Assembly: GCA_900314195.1 (NCBI GenBank)
Contig: OMUH01000056.1
Location: forward strand, 1-43,847
Length of the DNA stretch: 43,847 nt
Direction of reading: 5' to 3'
Origin: an uncultured Prevotella sp.
GTDB taxonomy: Bacteria; Bacteroidota; Bacteroidia; Bacteroidales; Bacteroidaceae
The position numbers and the translations under genes were made by a program. The notes under the pieces are model-generated. The model was not told the origin of the DNA. It ran no database searches and was given only the letters and a program-made list of their open reading frames with translations. Positions within the stretch are counted from its first letter, which is position 1, and every line of letters begins with the position of its first letter. Shown here piece by piece: positions 26,689 through 34,501 of the stretch.

Positions 26689-27011
26689 GCATGGTACTCT
26701 TTTCCAGCTGTTCGGCGAATGCTTCGTTATAAGTAAAAACGACTGTTATATTTGTCCCACGTGCAGTGCGCGGCCCTTTTGGCCGTCCGCAAGCATCCAA
26801 TTGCATGGAAAACAAGAATGCCGTTTCCCCACTCTGAAAATTATTGACAAGTCGTTTTCTAAAACTTGCAGAAAAACGACCGCAAGTATAGTTCGCCGCG
26901 CAGAACGCCATTCTCGCGCAATTTATATCCAATTGAATTTCAGATAGTTGTATTTTATTTACAAAAATATCACCGCAAGATTGACTGTTTTTGTAAAGAA
27001 ACCGGTAAAAT

Positions 27012-27046
27012 AAAGCATAGGTTTAGGTGTCGTAAACATATGCTTT
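27012..27046. repeat. Imperfect hairpin element in the intergenic region
   Basis: AAAGCATA pairs with TATGCTTT and, inside it, GTTTA pairs with TAAAC, with one G-A mismatch between the two stems and a 7-base loop. There is no T-run and no gene ends nearby, so it is more like a repeat-borne palindrome than a terminator. Confidence 0.55.
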
Positions 27047-27390
27047 GGAAAAATATCTCACAGCTACAGAAATTTATCTCATTGCTTTACGGACGGAAAA
27101 CAATGAAATTGCACGAAAAATAATAATTTATGCATGTTTTATACATTACAGACGTTTTTCCAATAAAAAGGCACAGATTTTTTTTGAGGCGATTTTTAGT
27201 TAATATTCTTTAATTTCTTCGGATTTTTATTTACATAATACTGTGATAAGAAAAATGAGACGTTATCTTCCGGTCTGTTGTTACTGTACTTGCGGACGGG
27301 CACGTTTCTGTCCCTGCGATAATAGTGTGAACAGAGGCAGGCAGACCTGCAAGTGAACCTGTTTCATGCCAAAAACGGAAGTAGTTTTCT

Positions 27391-27425
27391 CATTACTGAG
27401 ACATTACTGAAACGTTACTGAAACA
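27391..27425. repeat. Threefold short tandem repeat (ATTACTGARAC)
   Basis: Three units of about 11-12 bases (ATTACTGAGAC, ATTACTGAAAC, GTTACTGAAAC) follow each other just before the pectate lyase terminator. Confidence 0.6.
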
Positions 27426-27435
27426 CAAGCAAAAC

Positions 27436-27475
27436 ACGGGCGCTGAAAATGCTTGTGATGCATTCCAGCGCCCGT
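27436..27475 (-). terminator. Terminator of the pectate lyase gene
   Basis: A 10-base perfect stem (ACGGGCGCTG and its complement) continues, after a small bulge, into AATGC/GCATT around a 7-base loop. It is about 50 bases past the stop on the minus strand, followed by GTTTTGCTTG. T-rich sequence is also present on the plus side. Confidence 0.75.
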
Positions 27476-27524
27476 TCATTTTTAAATCATTTATTGCCAG
27501 CCGGGATTACTCAGCTGCAAAAAA

Positions 27525-29237
27525 TTATCTGCGTATAATCTTTGTTGTCTTTACAGTACCGTCAGCATAAGTAGTGCGGACAATATTTACGCCTTGTCTC
27601 AATGCCGGGATTTCCTGACCGTTTACAGAGAAGTATCTGACGGAAGCAACTGCCGAGCTGTTCTGTGATACATTCACATTCTCTATTGCAGTTGTCTCTG
27701 TTTCTGTATCAAGAACGGTCTGCTTTGCAGAGGCTGTCTTAGGCCAGCCGCCTTCAGCGATTGACAGTATTGCGCCGGCACCGGCTGAAACAACGCTCTC
27801 AACGAGGTTTGCGGCATACGGAGTATATTTATAATATGTGTAAGGATTGAAGAAAGCCTGACTGCCGGAATGGCTCTGCACGTCAGAAGCGCCGTAACAG
27901 CCTTTAATTGTGATGTTATAATCTTTATAGCCTGACGAAGTTGCCTTGTTGGCCCAAGGGTTCTTCTGTGCGGCCTTACTTGTGAAGGCAGTGTTCTCTA
28001 CGTAAATGTTGCTTCTGTAAGCTGCGCCGACACAATATGAAGCTACGCTGCTTGAATAAAGACAGTTCACAATATGAATCTTACCGAATCTGACACGCGG
28101 CATACGCTCTATGCAGCCTTCGTCCCACCAGCAGTTTGCAAAAGTGGTATTCAGTTTGCCGCCGTCCTTGTTGATGTTCTTGTCGCTGCCACCCCAGAGG
28201 TCAGAGAAACAGTGCTTGTTGGAACCACCTGAGCCACCGGCCCAAGGCTTGATGAGATAACGGAAACGGCACCATGTCACACTGATGTTGTTTGAGCCGT
28301 TGTTGCAGTCGAAGTTTCCGTCAACACCATCCTGGAAATCACAATGGTCAACCCACAAATACTGACAGTTCTGAACAGTAAGGTTATCCTTGCCGTCTAT
28401 ATCGTATGCACCGGCACCTTTGAAGGTAAGGTTACGGAGAATGATGTTACGGCTGTTCTTAATCATCAGGATTCCGGTCTTGTCAACAGAACCGGTATGA
28501 ACAGGATTTGACAGCACGCTGCCCGGCAGACCGTAAACGGTCTTGTTGGCTGCATTCTGCACCTCCATCTGACCGGAGAACACCAATGTACCTTTTACAT
28601 ATATAGTCTTTGCGTCAGTGCCTGACATAGCCTTGACAAGCTCAGAGGCTGTAGTAACGGTAACGGCATTCTTGTTTGCGCTGCCTGTTATGCTGCCGCC
28701 TACAGTGCCCCAGCCCACCGGAGCATTCAGGTCATATTTGGAAAGACTGCCGGCAGAAGAGCTGCCCTTGCTGTCGTCGCTCTTCGAGTCATTGCCCTTT
28801 GAAGAGCTGCCTGATGAGACGGTCTTATAGTAGATTACCATCTGCTTGAGGCGGGCTGCTGAAGCACCGTTGGAAGAGAAACGAACTGACTTGATGCCGT
28901 TTGACGGAGCAGTCCACGATGAAGGATAAGAGAACGTACCGAGGTTGGCAGAAACAGTACCGTCAGAAGGCGTTACATTCCATTTGAACACAATCTTGGT
29001 AATCAGCTTGTCGCTGTGAGAATAGGTAACGGTGAACTGAGCGTTCTTGCCCTTGGCAATGTCGATCATGTTACTTTTCATGGCAGCGCCGTTCTTCAGG
29101 CTTACCACAAAACTCGAGGCACCTTTAAGGTTCTTCTTTGACGACGAGAGCGTCACACTTGAATCGGCATGGGCCGCCGACACACACAGACCTGCAAGCA
29201 ACACAAGCAGGCCCAAAACACGAGATAGTTTTCGCAT
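27525..29237 (-). CDS. Secreted pectate lyase, polysaccharide lyase family 1
   Basis: The enzyme cleaves pectate by beta-elimination outside the cell. The 570-residue precursor has a signal peptide (cleavage near AHA-DSS, residue 24), an N-terminal beta domain of about 115 residues, a Ser/Lys/Asp-rich linker at about 145-165, and a PL1 parallel beta-helix from about 175 to 500. Family signs are NIILRNLTFKGAG, YLWVDHCDFQDGVDG (Ca2+ site) and CIERMPRVRFGKIHIVNCLY (catalytic arginine region). The last 45 residues (VRYFSVNGQEIPALRQGVNI, then a KTTKIIRR end) resemble a type IX secretion sorting tail, so it may be exported by that system. It points to plant cell-wall use. The leader is about 165 bases, and no other polysaccharide-utilisation genes flank it. 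Confidence 0.93.
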   Translation of the reverse strand: MRKLSRVLGLLVLLAGLCVSAAHADSSVTLSSSKKNLKGASSFVVSLKNGAAMKSNMIDIAKGKNAQFTVTYSHSDKLITKIVFKWNVTPSDGTVSANLGTFSYPSSWTAPSNGIKSVRFSSNGASAARLKQMVIYYKTVSSGSSSKGNDSKSDDSKGSSSAGSLSKYDLNAPVGWGTVGGSITGSANKNAVTVTTASELVKAMSGTDAKTIYVKGTLVFSGQMEVQNAANKTVYGLPGSVLSNPVHTGSVDKTGILMIKNSRNIILRNLTFKGAGAYDIDGKDNLTVQNCQYLWVDHCDFQDGVDGNFDCNNGSNNISVTWCRFRYLIKPWAGGSGGSNKHCFSDLWGGSDKNINKDGGKLNTTFANCWWDEGCIERMPRVRFGKIHIVNCLYSSSVASYCVGAAYRSNIYVENTAFTSKAAQKNPWANKATSSGYKDYNITIKGCYGASDVQSHSGSQAFFNPYTYYKYTPYAANLVESVVSAGAGAILSIAEGGWPKTASAKQTVLDTETETTAIENVNVSQNSSAVASVRYFSVNGQEIPALRQGVNIVRTTYADGTVKTTKIIRR

Positions 29238-29408
29238 TTGTTTGGATGTTATTAGAGATTAGTTAAATTGGCAGCATGGATAATTAATAAGCCATATAAC
29301 ATGATTAAGAACATATATAAATATTTGTTTTGAACAGTAGTAAAGGCATCTCATACGCTGCTTAATCCGGCTGCCGCCGCACCGGAAGAAAAAGATTATG
29401 GGACACCG

Positions 29409-29416
29409 CAAAGTTA
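29409..29416 (-). promoter_or_regulatory. -7 box for the pectate lyase gene
   Basis: The minus strand reads TAACTTTG, an exact fit, 172 bases before the ATG, which implies a long leader. Confidence 0.5.
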
Positions 29417-29683
29417 AGCATAAATATTGACAGAATATTAGTATTTAATGTACTTTTAAAAGACTAATTAAGTTAAAAAAGAAAAAAAAGTATATTCCGT
29501 ATATAAAAACTCAATACAATGTCAGAAGCACACATTTCAACGCAAAATCAACATACAATAAAAAAATTTCAAAAAAACACATTTACAGACAAACAATTAA
29601 TGACGATAGTGAAAAATAAGGCTGAATATCATTTTTTTAAGTTTTTTTTTGCTGTAAATATAAGAATTATGGAATTTAATATT

Positions 29684-29691
29684 TATCTTTG
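29684..29691 (+). promoter_or_regulatory. -7 box for the BspA-like gene
   Basis: TATCTTTG matches TAnnTTTG and lies 130 bases before the ATG at 29821. Confidence 0.5.
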
Positions 29692-29820
29692 CAAAGAGTT
29701 TATCTACACGTATGCAAAGTAGCCTAACAAAAATTAGAGTGAAAGCATAGGGAATAATAAAACAATGGGCGCAGACACAAACGCCACATACACGAAAAAA
29801 CTTTGAATCACAAATAACAA

Positions 29821-31326
29821 ATGAGAAGGATTTACTTATCTCTACTAATGCTCTTAGGCTCAATCTATGCCAACGCATACGACATTGAGCTGAATGGCCT
29901 TTATTATTCATATATAAATGAAGGCCGCGAGTTGGAGTTTGACAGCTGTAATGCCGGCACGCAGGTATTGGTTATTCCGGATGAAGTGACCTATCATGAC
30001 AGAAGTCGAAACGTGACGGCTGTAGGTGCCAACGCCTGCAACAAAGACAGCTCCATTATCTCCATAGCTATACCTAATACAGTTACGAAGATTGGCAACA
30101 ACGCCTTTGCCAGGACAAGTATTCAGACTCTTATTATTCCAAGCAGCGTGGTAAGCATCGGCGACTTTGCGTTCTCAGGCTGCAAGAGCCTTGTATCGGT
30201 ACAGTTCGGAAGCAACGTGAAGACCATCGGCGACCTTGCCTTCTTCTACTGCACAGGGCTGACAAAGGTAACACTGCCTGTAAACCTTGAGAGACTCGGC
30301 AGCGAGGCCTTCGGAAACTGCACGGCGCTGACCGAGATAGACATACGAAGCGGGAACATTGTCAAGCTGTGCGAGGTGCCGAACGTAAGAAAACTCACTA
30401 TCGGTCCTAAAGTAAATTCACTTAACGCACTGGCTGACTTCAAGCGTCAGGGAAAATATCTTGAGGAGCTTTGGATTGATGATTTGTTCAGCTGGTGTAA
30501 TCTGAGCTTGAAGGCACCACTGCCGCTGCATGAAGTCTCAAGCGGAACATCAACAAAGATATATGTTGGCGGGAAACCGGTCGGCATACTTCAGATTCCT
30601 GACGGAGTGACGAAAATAACAAAATCCATTTTCAACAACTGGCCGATAACGGGCGTAAACGTTCCGAACAGCGTGACAGAGCTTGAAGACGGATGCTTCG
30701 CCAACAACCATCAGCTGACAAACGTAGTGCTGGGCGCCGGAGTAACGGCAATCCCTGACAGATGTTTCGAGAACAGCGGTGTCAACTCCATCCAGATCTC
30801 AGCAACGCTTAAGTCAATAGGCGCAAGAGCTTTCTACGGAAACAAATTCCCGACAATAACCCTGCCGAACACTCTGAAGAAAATAGGGTGTATGGCTTTC
30901 ATGAACAGCAAGCTGACAGCAGTGACAATACCTAACTCTGTTAAGATTGTAGGTGCCGGCGCATTCATGAACTGCACAGACTTAAATGCGGCAGACATCA
31001 ACTGCGATACTCTTGATGTCAACGCGTTCAAGAACGACAAGAACCTGAAGAGAATAACACTGGGTCCTAACGTCAAGCACTTCGCACAGACAATCATTGA
31101 TTCTGATCCGAAATTTGCAAGCCAGTTCACTGACGGTGAGATATTCAAAGGCTGCCCGCTGATGAACATCATAAGCTACATTGAGAATCCGTTCCCGTTT
31201 GCCCAGAACATGTTTGAGAAGGACACATACTACAATGCCTCACTCATGATACCGGGAGGAACGATGAACAGATACAAGAGTCAGGATTTCTGGAGCGCAT
31301 TCATATACGCACAGGCAATGAAATAA
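29821..31326 (+). CDS. BspA-like leucine-rich-repeat surface protein
   Basis: The 501-residue precursor has a signal peptide (MRRIYLSLLMLLGSIYANA) and about a dozen LRR_5 (TpLRR) repeats of about 23 residues from about residue 60 to 440, with the pattern IPNTVTKIGNNAFARTSIQT and IPSSVVSIGDFAFSGCKSLV. Proteins of this kind in oral and gut Bacteroidetes bind host matrix or other cells. The middle (about 175-255) breaks the regular period. No clear type IX tail or lipobox is seen, so how it is held on the surface is unclear. The gene stands alone between its promoter and a strong terminator. Confidence 0.88.
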   Translation: MRRIYLSLLMLLGSIYANAYDIELNGLYYSYINEGRELEFDSCNAGTQVLVIPDEVTYHDRSRNVTAVGANACNKDSSIISIAIPNTVTKIGNNAFARTSIQTLIIPSSVVSIGDFAFSGCKSLVSVQFGSNVKTIGDLAFFYCTGLTKVTLPVNLERLGSEAFGNCTALTEIDIRSGNIVKLCEVPNVRKLTIGPKVNSLNALADFKRQGKYLEELWIDDLFSWCNLSLKAPLPLHEVSSGTSTKIYVGGKPVGILQIPDGVTKITKSIFNNWPITGVNVPNSVTELEDGCFANNHQLTNVVLGAGVTAIPDRCFENSGVNSIQISATLKSIGARAFYGNKFPTITLPNTLKKIGCMAFMNSKLTAVTIPNSVKIVGAGAFMNCTDLNAADINCDTLDVNAFKNDKNLKRITLGPNVKHFAQTIIDSDPKFASQFTDGEIFKGCPLMNIISYIENPFPFAQNMFEKDTYYNASLMIPGGTMNRYKSQDFWSAFIYAQAMK

Positions 31327-31372
31327 AGAAGTAGAGATTCAGAGTTATAATTTTAAGAAATCCTATATTTAC

Positions 31373-31406
31373 AATCCCGTCGGCAAAGGCCGGCGGGATT
31401 TTTTTA
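31373..31406 (+). terminator. Rho-independent terminator of the BspA-like gene
   Basis: AATCCCGTCGGC and GCCGGCGGGATT form a 12-base stem with one wobble pair around AAAG, followed by a T-run. Confidence 0.9.
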
Positions 31407-31442
31407 TTCTGTAGCATTACTGCCTTTTCAAGGAAAATTTAT

Positions 31443-31450
31443 TACTTTTG
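31443..31450 (+). promoter_or_regulatory. -7 box for the TonB receptor gene
   Basis: TACTTTTG matches TAnnTTTG and gives a leader of about 125 bases before the ATG at 31581. Confidence 0.5.
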
Positions 31451-31456
31451 CAGACG

Positions 31457-31547
31457 TTTTTGCACTTAGTGAAGTTAAAAAATCAGCTACTTTTCCAAGG
31501 CTGATGATTACTATTTATAAGAGACGGAAAAAAAGAAAAGTGCAAAA
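31457..31547 (+). promoter_or_regulatory. Structured leader of the TonB receptor gene
   Basis: Distant arms TTTTGCACTT (31458-31467) and AAGTGCAAAA (31538-31547) close a domain that holds an inner hairpin ATCAGC/GCTGAT (31482-31505). The T-rich stretch after the closing stem ends at the start codon. It has no B12-box or other riboswitch motif I know, and its role is unproven. Confidence 0.4.
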
Positions 31548-31580
31548 CACTTATTTTTATTATTTATTATTTATTTTTTA

Positions 31581-33665
31581 ATGTACAAAAAACTTTTCAA
31601 CAGGCGCAGGACGATCTTGTTTAAGCATTTCTCAAACAAGAGCTATTCTCTGTTCTCTGTAATCGGAAAGGAAGTCATTGTGGGAACGCTGAGCGTAGCC
31701 ACACTGACGAATGCGAAGGCAAACGGCATCAGCACCGACATGAGCAAGGTGACCGCCGACACCGCATTCACCACCGACGGACATGAGATTGCAGAGGTCA
31801 GCGTGACAGCCACGCGAGCGCCGCTGACACCCGGTCAGCAGTCGAGAATGATTACTGTACTGAACCGCGACGACATTGCCGCCGCGCCGGTACAAAGTGT
31901 TAACGACCTTCTTAAGTATGCCGCAGGCGTCGACGTCAGGCAACGCGGTCCGGTGGGAGCGCAGACAGATGTCAGCATACGAGGCGGTAACTATGAGCAG
32001 ATAACGGTGCTGCTGAACGGCATTAACATCTGCGACCCGCAGACAGGACATAATGCCGTTGATTATCCGGTAGACATTGACGACATCGAGCGCATAGAAA
32101 TCCTGGAAGGTCCGGCAGCACGCGTGTACGGAACATCATCATTGCTCGGAGCAATAAACATCGTAACTAAGACAGGCACGCACGGAATGCATGCAAGTGC
32201 TCATGCTGAGGGCGGCAGCTACGGCTATCTGTCGGCAGGCGCACGGCTGTCAGCAGGCAGCCGGCAATGGTCTCACTCGCTGTCTGGCTCTTACACCCGC
32301 AGCGACGGCTACAGCCGTTCGAAGGCCGGGCATCTGAACATGGACTACAGCGGAGGCAAGGCCTTCTACAACGGCGCATACGATGACAGCAACATCAGAA
32401 TGACATGGCACGCCGGAATGAGCACACGAGGATGGGGCAGCAACACATTCTACAGCAGCTACTCCGACGAGCAATACGAGCATACATTCAAGACGTTCAC
32501 AGCCATACAGTGTGAGAACAAAACCGGAAAGGTGCACTTCAGACCGGCGGTATACTGGAACAGGAACATGGACCGCTTCGAACTCTTCCGTAACAACGCC
32601 GGCGCATATCCCTTCAACTATCACCGCACCGATGTCTACGGGCTCAGCCTGAACGCATATTTCGACTGGACGCTGGGGCGCACGGCTTTCGGTGCCGAGC
32701 TGCGCAACGAAGACCTTGTGAGCGGAAACCTCGGTGAGAAACTGTCGCGGCCAAGACATATCCACGGCACTGACCGCGACTATGAATACGGTCTGAACAG
32801 GACAAACATACAGCTTGTTCTTGAGCATAACATCACATACAAGGCGCTGACCCTGTCAGCCGGACTGGTTGCCGTCAAGAACAGCTGGTCTGAAATGAAC
32901 ATGCAGGTTTATCCAAGCATAGAGGCAAACTACAGGTTCGGAAACGCATGGAAGGTGTACGCCTCGTGGAACACTTCTTTAAGAATGCCGTCAGCAACGG
33001 AGCTGTATTACAACTCCAAGGGCTACAATGCCAACCGTAACCTGAAGCCGGAGAAGCTGTCTGCAATTGAAGTGGGAACATCATGCCACACACTTGCCGT
33101 CAACGCCAATGCTGCGGTGTTCTTTAATCACATGACGAATCTCATTGACTGGATTACCGACACACATGCTGACTCTCTTGTGCTGACAACGACCAACTTC
33201 GGAAAGATTAACTCCGTAGGCGCAGAGGCAAACATCCAGGCGAACCTGCACACGCTGCTGCCTGCACAGAAAATATTCCGGCAGCTCGATGTAGCATATA
33301 CCTACATCAATCAAAGCCAGAAGAAGTATGAAGGCATAACAAGCCAGTATGTGCTCGAATACCTGCGTCACAAGCTGACGGCAAGGCTTGGCATGGACAT
33401 CATCAGCAATCTGTCACTTGATGTCTACTACCGCTATCAGAAGCGGAACGGCAGCTACGTAACCGGATATGACGGCGACAGCCATTCTGCCGTTACAAGG
33501 AAATATTCACCTTACAGCATCGTTGATGTCCGCCTTACATGGAAAGCCGCACATTTCTCCGTTTATGCGCAAGGCAACAACATTACAGCTCACAGATACC
33601 GTGATTTCGGCAGACTGGAGCAACCGGGCGCATGGTGGACGGCCGGAATAAAATTCAATATGTAA
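31581..33665 (+). CDS. TonB-dependent outer-membrane receptor (BtuB-like)
   Basis: The 694-residue protein takes up an unknown ligand across the outer membrane using TonB energy. Residues 1-47 are an extended signal region (LFKHFSNKSYSLFSVIGKEV) of the type seen in a subset of Bacteroidetes receptors. A TonB-box-like segment EVSVTATRAP follows, then the plug (about 80-195, with SVNDLLKYAAGVDVRQRGPV and GPAARVYGTSSLLGAINIVT) and a 22-strand barrel to the C-terminus. There is no CarboxypepD-like N-terminal domain and no SusD partner, which separates it from glycan SusC proteins. The architecture suits vitamin B12, siderophore or metal uptake. The YiiX-like gene starts five bases after its stop. 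The ligand is not visible. Confidence 0.9.
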   Translation: MYKKLFNRRRTILFKHFSNKSYSLFSVIGKEVIVGTLSVATLTNAKANGISTDMSKVTADTAFTTDGHEIAEVSVTATRAPLTPGQQSRMITVLNRDDIAAAPVQSVNDLLKYAAGVDVRQRGPVGAQTDVSIRGGNYEQITVLLNGINICDPQTGHNAVDYPVDIDDIERIEILEGPAARVYGTSSLLGAINIVTKTGTHGMHASAHAEGGSYGYLSAGARLSAGSRQWSHSLSGSYTRSDGYSRSKAGHLNMDYSGGKAFYNGAYDDSNIRMTWHAGMSTRGWGSNTFYSSYSDEQYEHTFKTFTAIQCENKTGKVHFRPAVYWNRNMDRFELFRNNAGAYPFNYHRTDVYGLSLNAYFDWTLGRTAFGAELRNEDLVSGNLGEKLSRPRHIHGTDRDYEYGLNRTNIQLVLEHNITYKALTLSAGLVAVKNSWSEMNMQVYPSIEANYRFGNAWKVYASWNTSLRMPSATELYYNSKGYNANRNLKPEKLSAIEVGTSCHTLAVNANAAVFFNHMTNLIDWITDTHADSLVLTTTNFGKINSVGAEANIQANLHTLLPAQKIFRQLDVAYTYINQSQKKYEGITSQYVLEYLRHKLTARLGMDIISNLSLDVYYRYQKRNGSYVTGYDGDSHSAVTRKYSPYSIVDVRLTWKAAHFSVYAQGNNITAHRYRDFGRLEQPGAWWTAGIKFNM

Positions 33666-33670
33666 GAACA

Positions 33671-34375
33671 ATGAGATGCATACATATTAAAAACAGTATG
33701 CGAAGCATTGCCACAGCAGCGCTGACAGCAGCAGCTTGTCTGTTGCTTCCGGCCGCTGCCGGCGCACAGGCTGCTGACGGCATAAACGGCAACGTCTTGC
33801 ACGACGGCGACCTGCTGTTCTTCGCACACAGCAAGGGCAACGCCATCACGGATGTCACAACCGGTGTCGGCAACGCCATGATAAGCCATGTGGCCATTGT
33901 CAACATCAGAGGCGGCAAGGCCTATACCATTGAGGCCACACACCGCGGCGTGATAACACAACCCGTGGACAGCGTTCTTGAGAAAGCTGATAAGGACGGC
34001 ACGCAGATAATGGCTGCGTGCATAGTGCCACGGCCGGACATTGCTACTTCTGTCAGCAACGCTATGAAGTATCTCGGACGGCCTTACGACTTCTATTTCG
34101 AACGCGGCGACAGCGCTATTTACTGCAGCGAGCTCGTTGAGCTGTCGTTCCGCGACTCCGACGGCACACCGGTGTTCAGGCCTGTACCCATGAGCTTCCA
34201 TGACAGAAACGGTATAATCACTGACTACTGGAAAGAATACTACCGCAAAGCAGGGAAGACAGTGCCGGAAGGTGAGCCGGGGTCTAATCCCGGTGAGATG
34301 TCACGCGACAAAAGGGTGAGAATTATGTTTACGCTGTCCAGGCAAAAGAAATCACACGACACAGCTTTGAGATGA
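33671..34375 (+). CDS. Secreted YiiX/YebB-like permuted-papain hydrolase
   Basis: The protein is a 234-residue NlpC/P60-like cysteine hydrolase of the circularly permuted group. Conserved blocks are GDLLFF (46-51), the histidine in MISHVAIV (H73) and the cysteine in IYCSELVELSF (C152), with the cysteine after the histidine as expected for the permuted fold. Family members act on amide or ester bonds in peptidoglycan, peptides or lipids. The chosen ATG at 33671 is five bases after the TonB receptor stop; an internal ATG at 33698 begins the signal peptide MRSIATAALTAAACLLLPAA directly and may be the real start. The tail after residue 195 is a charged extension. Tight linkage suggests a substrate is processed near the receptor. 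Confidence 0.85.
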   Translation: MRCIHIKNSMRSIATAALTAAACLLLPAAAGAQAADGINGNVLHDGDLLFFAHSKGNAITDVTTGVGNAMISHVAIVNIRGGKAYTIEATHRGVITQPVDSVLEKADKDGTQIMAACIVPRPDIATSVSNAMKYLGRPYDFYFERGDSAIYCSELVELSFRDSDGTPVFRPVPMSFHDRNGIITDYWKEYYRKAGKTVPEGEPGSNPGEMSRDKRVRIMFTLSRQKKSHDTALR

Positions 34376-34455
34376 TGATGCGTAAATAAAAGCCATTGAT
34401 ACACAACTGAAAAGCATGTGTCACACATCATTATAAAAACTGCATAAAACACAAA

Positions 34456-34500
34456 ACGGCTGCAAGGTTATCGGATAAAATTCCGTAACTTTGCAGCCGT
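34456..34500 (+). promoter_or_regulatory. 45-base palindrome covering the promoter of the SpmA/B-type gene
   Basis: ACGGCTGCAAGGTTA and TAACTTTGCAGCCGT are complementary except for one G-T pair. Between them CGGA and TCCG pair again. The right arm contains the -7 box TAACTTTG (34486-34493) and ends one base before the start codon at 34502. It could be an operator, or a 3' end of the upstream transcript. Confidence 0.6.
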
Positions 34501-34501
34501 T

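Larger units (their letters stand above)
26690..27524. other. Long non-coding region with probable dispersed repeat elements
   Basis: No credible gene is present; open frames here are short, overlap one another and have no domain or good start. The stretch 26700-27240 looks like intergenic repeat material of Prevotella (blocks such as GCATCCAATTGCATGGAAAA and a GTTTTTGTAAAG block), judged from memory and not tested. It holds a hairpin at 27012-27046, a threefold TTACTGA-type repeat at 27391-27425, and the terminator of the pectate lyase gene. Confidence 0.5.
29238..29820. other. Divergent promoter region between pectate lyase and BspA-like genes
   Basis: This A+T-rich stretch has no gene I can support. 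It contains one -7 box for each flanking gene, and long runs of A and T near 29470-29660. Confidence 0.65.

Noticed and set aside
26624-27123. Overlapping open frames of 85-102 codons on both strands after pnp
   Set aside because: They overlap each other and the pnp terminator. They look like translated intergenic repeat DNA, so I treat them as non-coding.
29519-29722. 67-codon open frame in the spacer before the BspA-like gene
   Set aside because: Very A+T-rich composition, no domain, and it runs over the -7 box of the next gene.
31457-31547. Cobalamin riboswitch in front of the BtuB-like receptor
   Set aside because: No B12-box or the usual conserved core could be found, and the leader is shorter than typical.
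34456-34500. Invertible (phase-variable) promoter
   Set aside because: The arms are only 15 bases apart. Known Bacteroides invertible promoters have arms separated by well over 100 bases, and no invertase is nearby.
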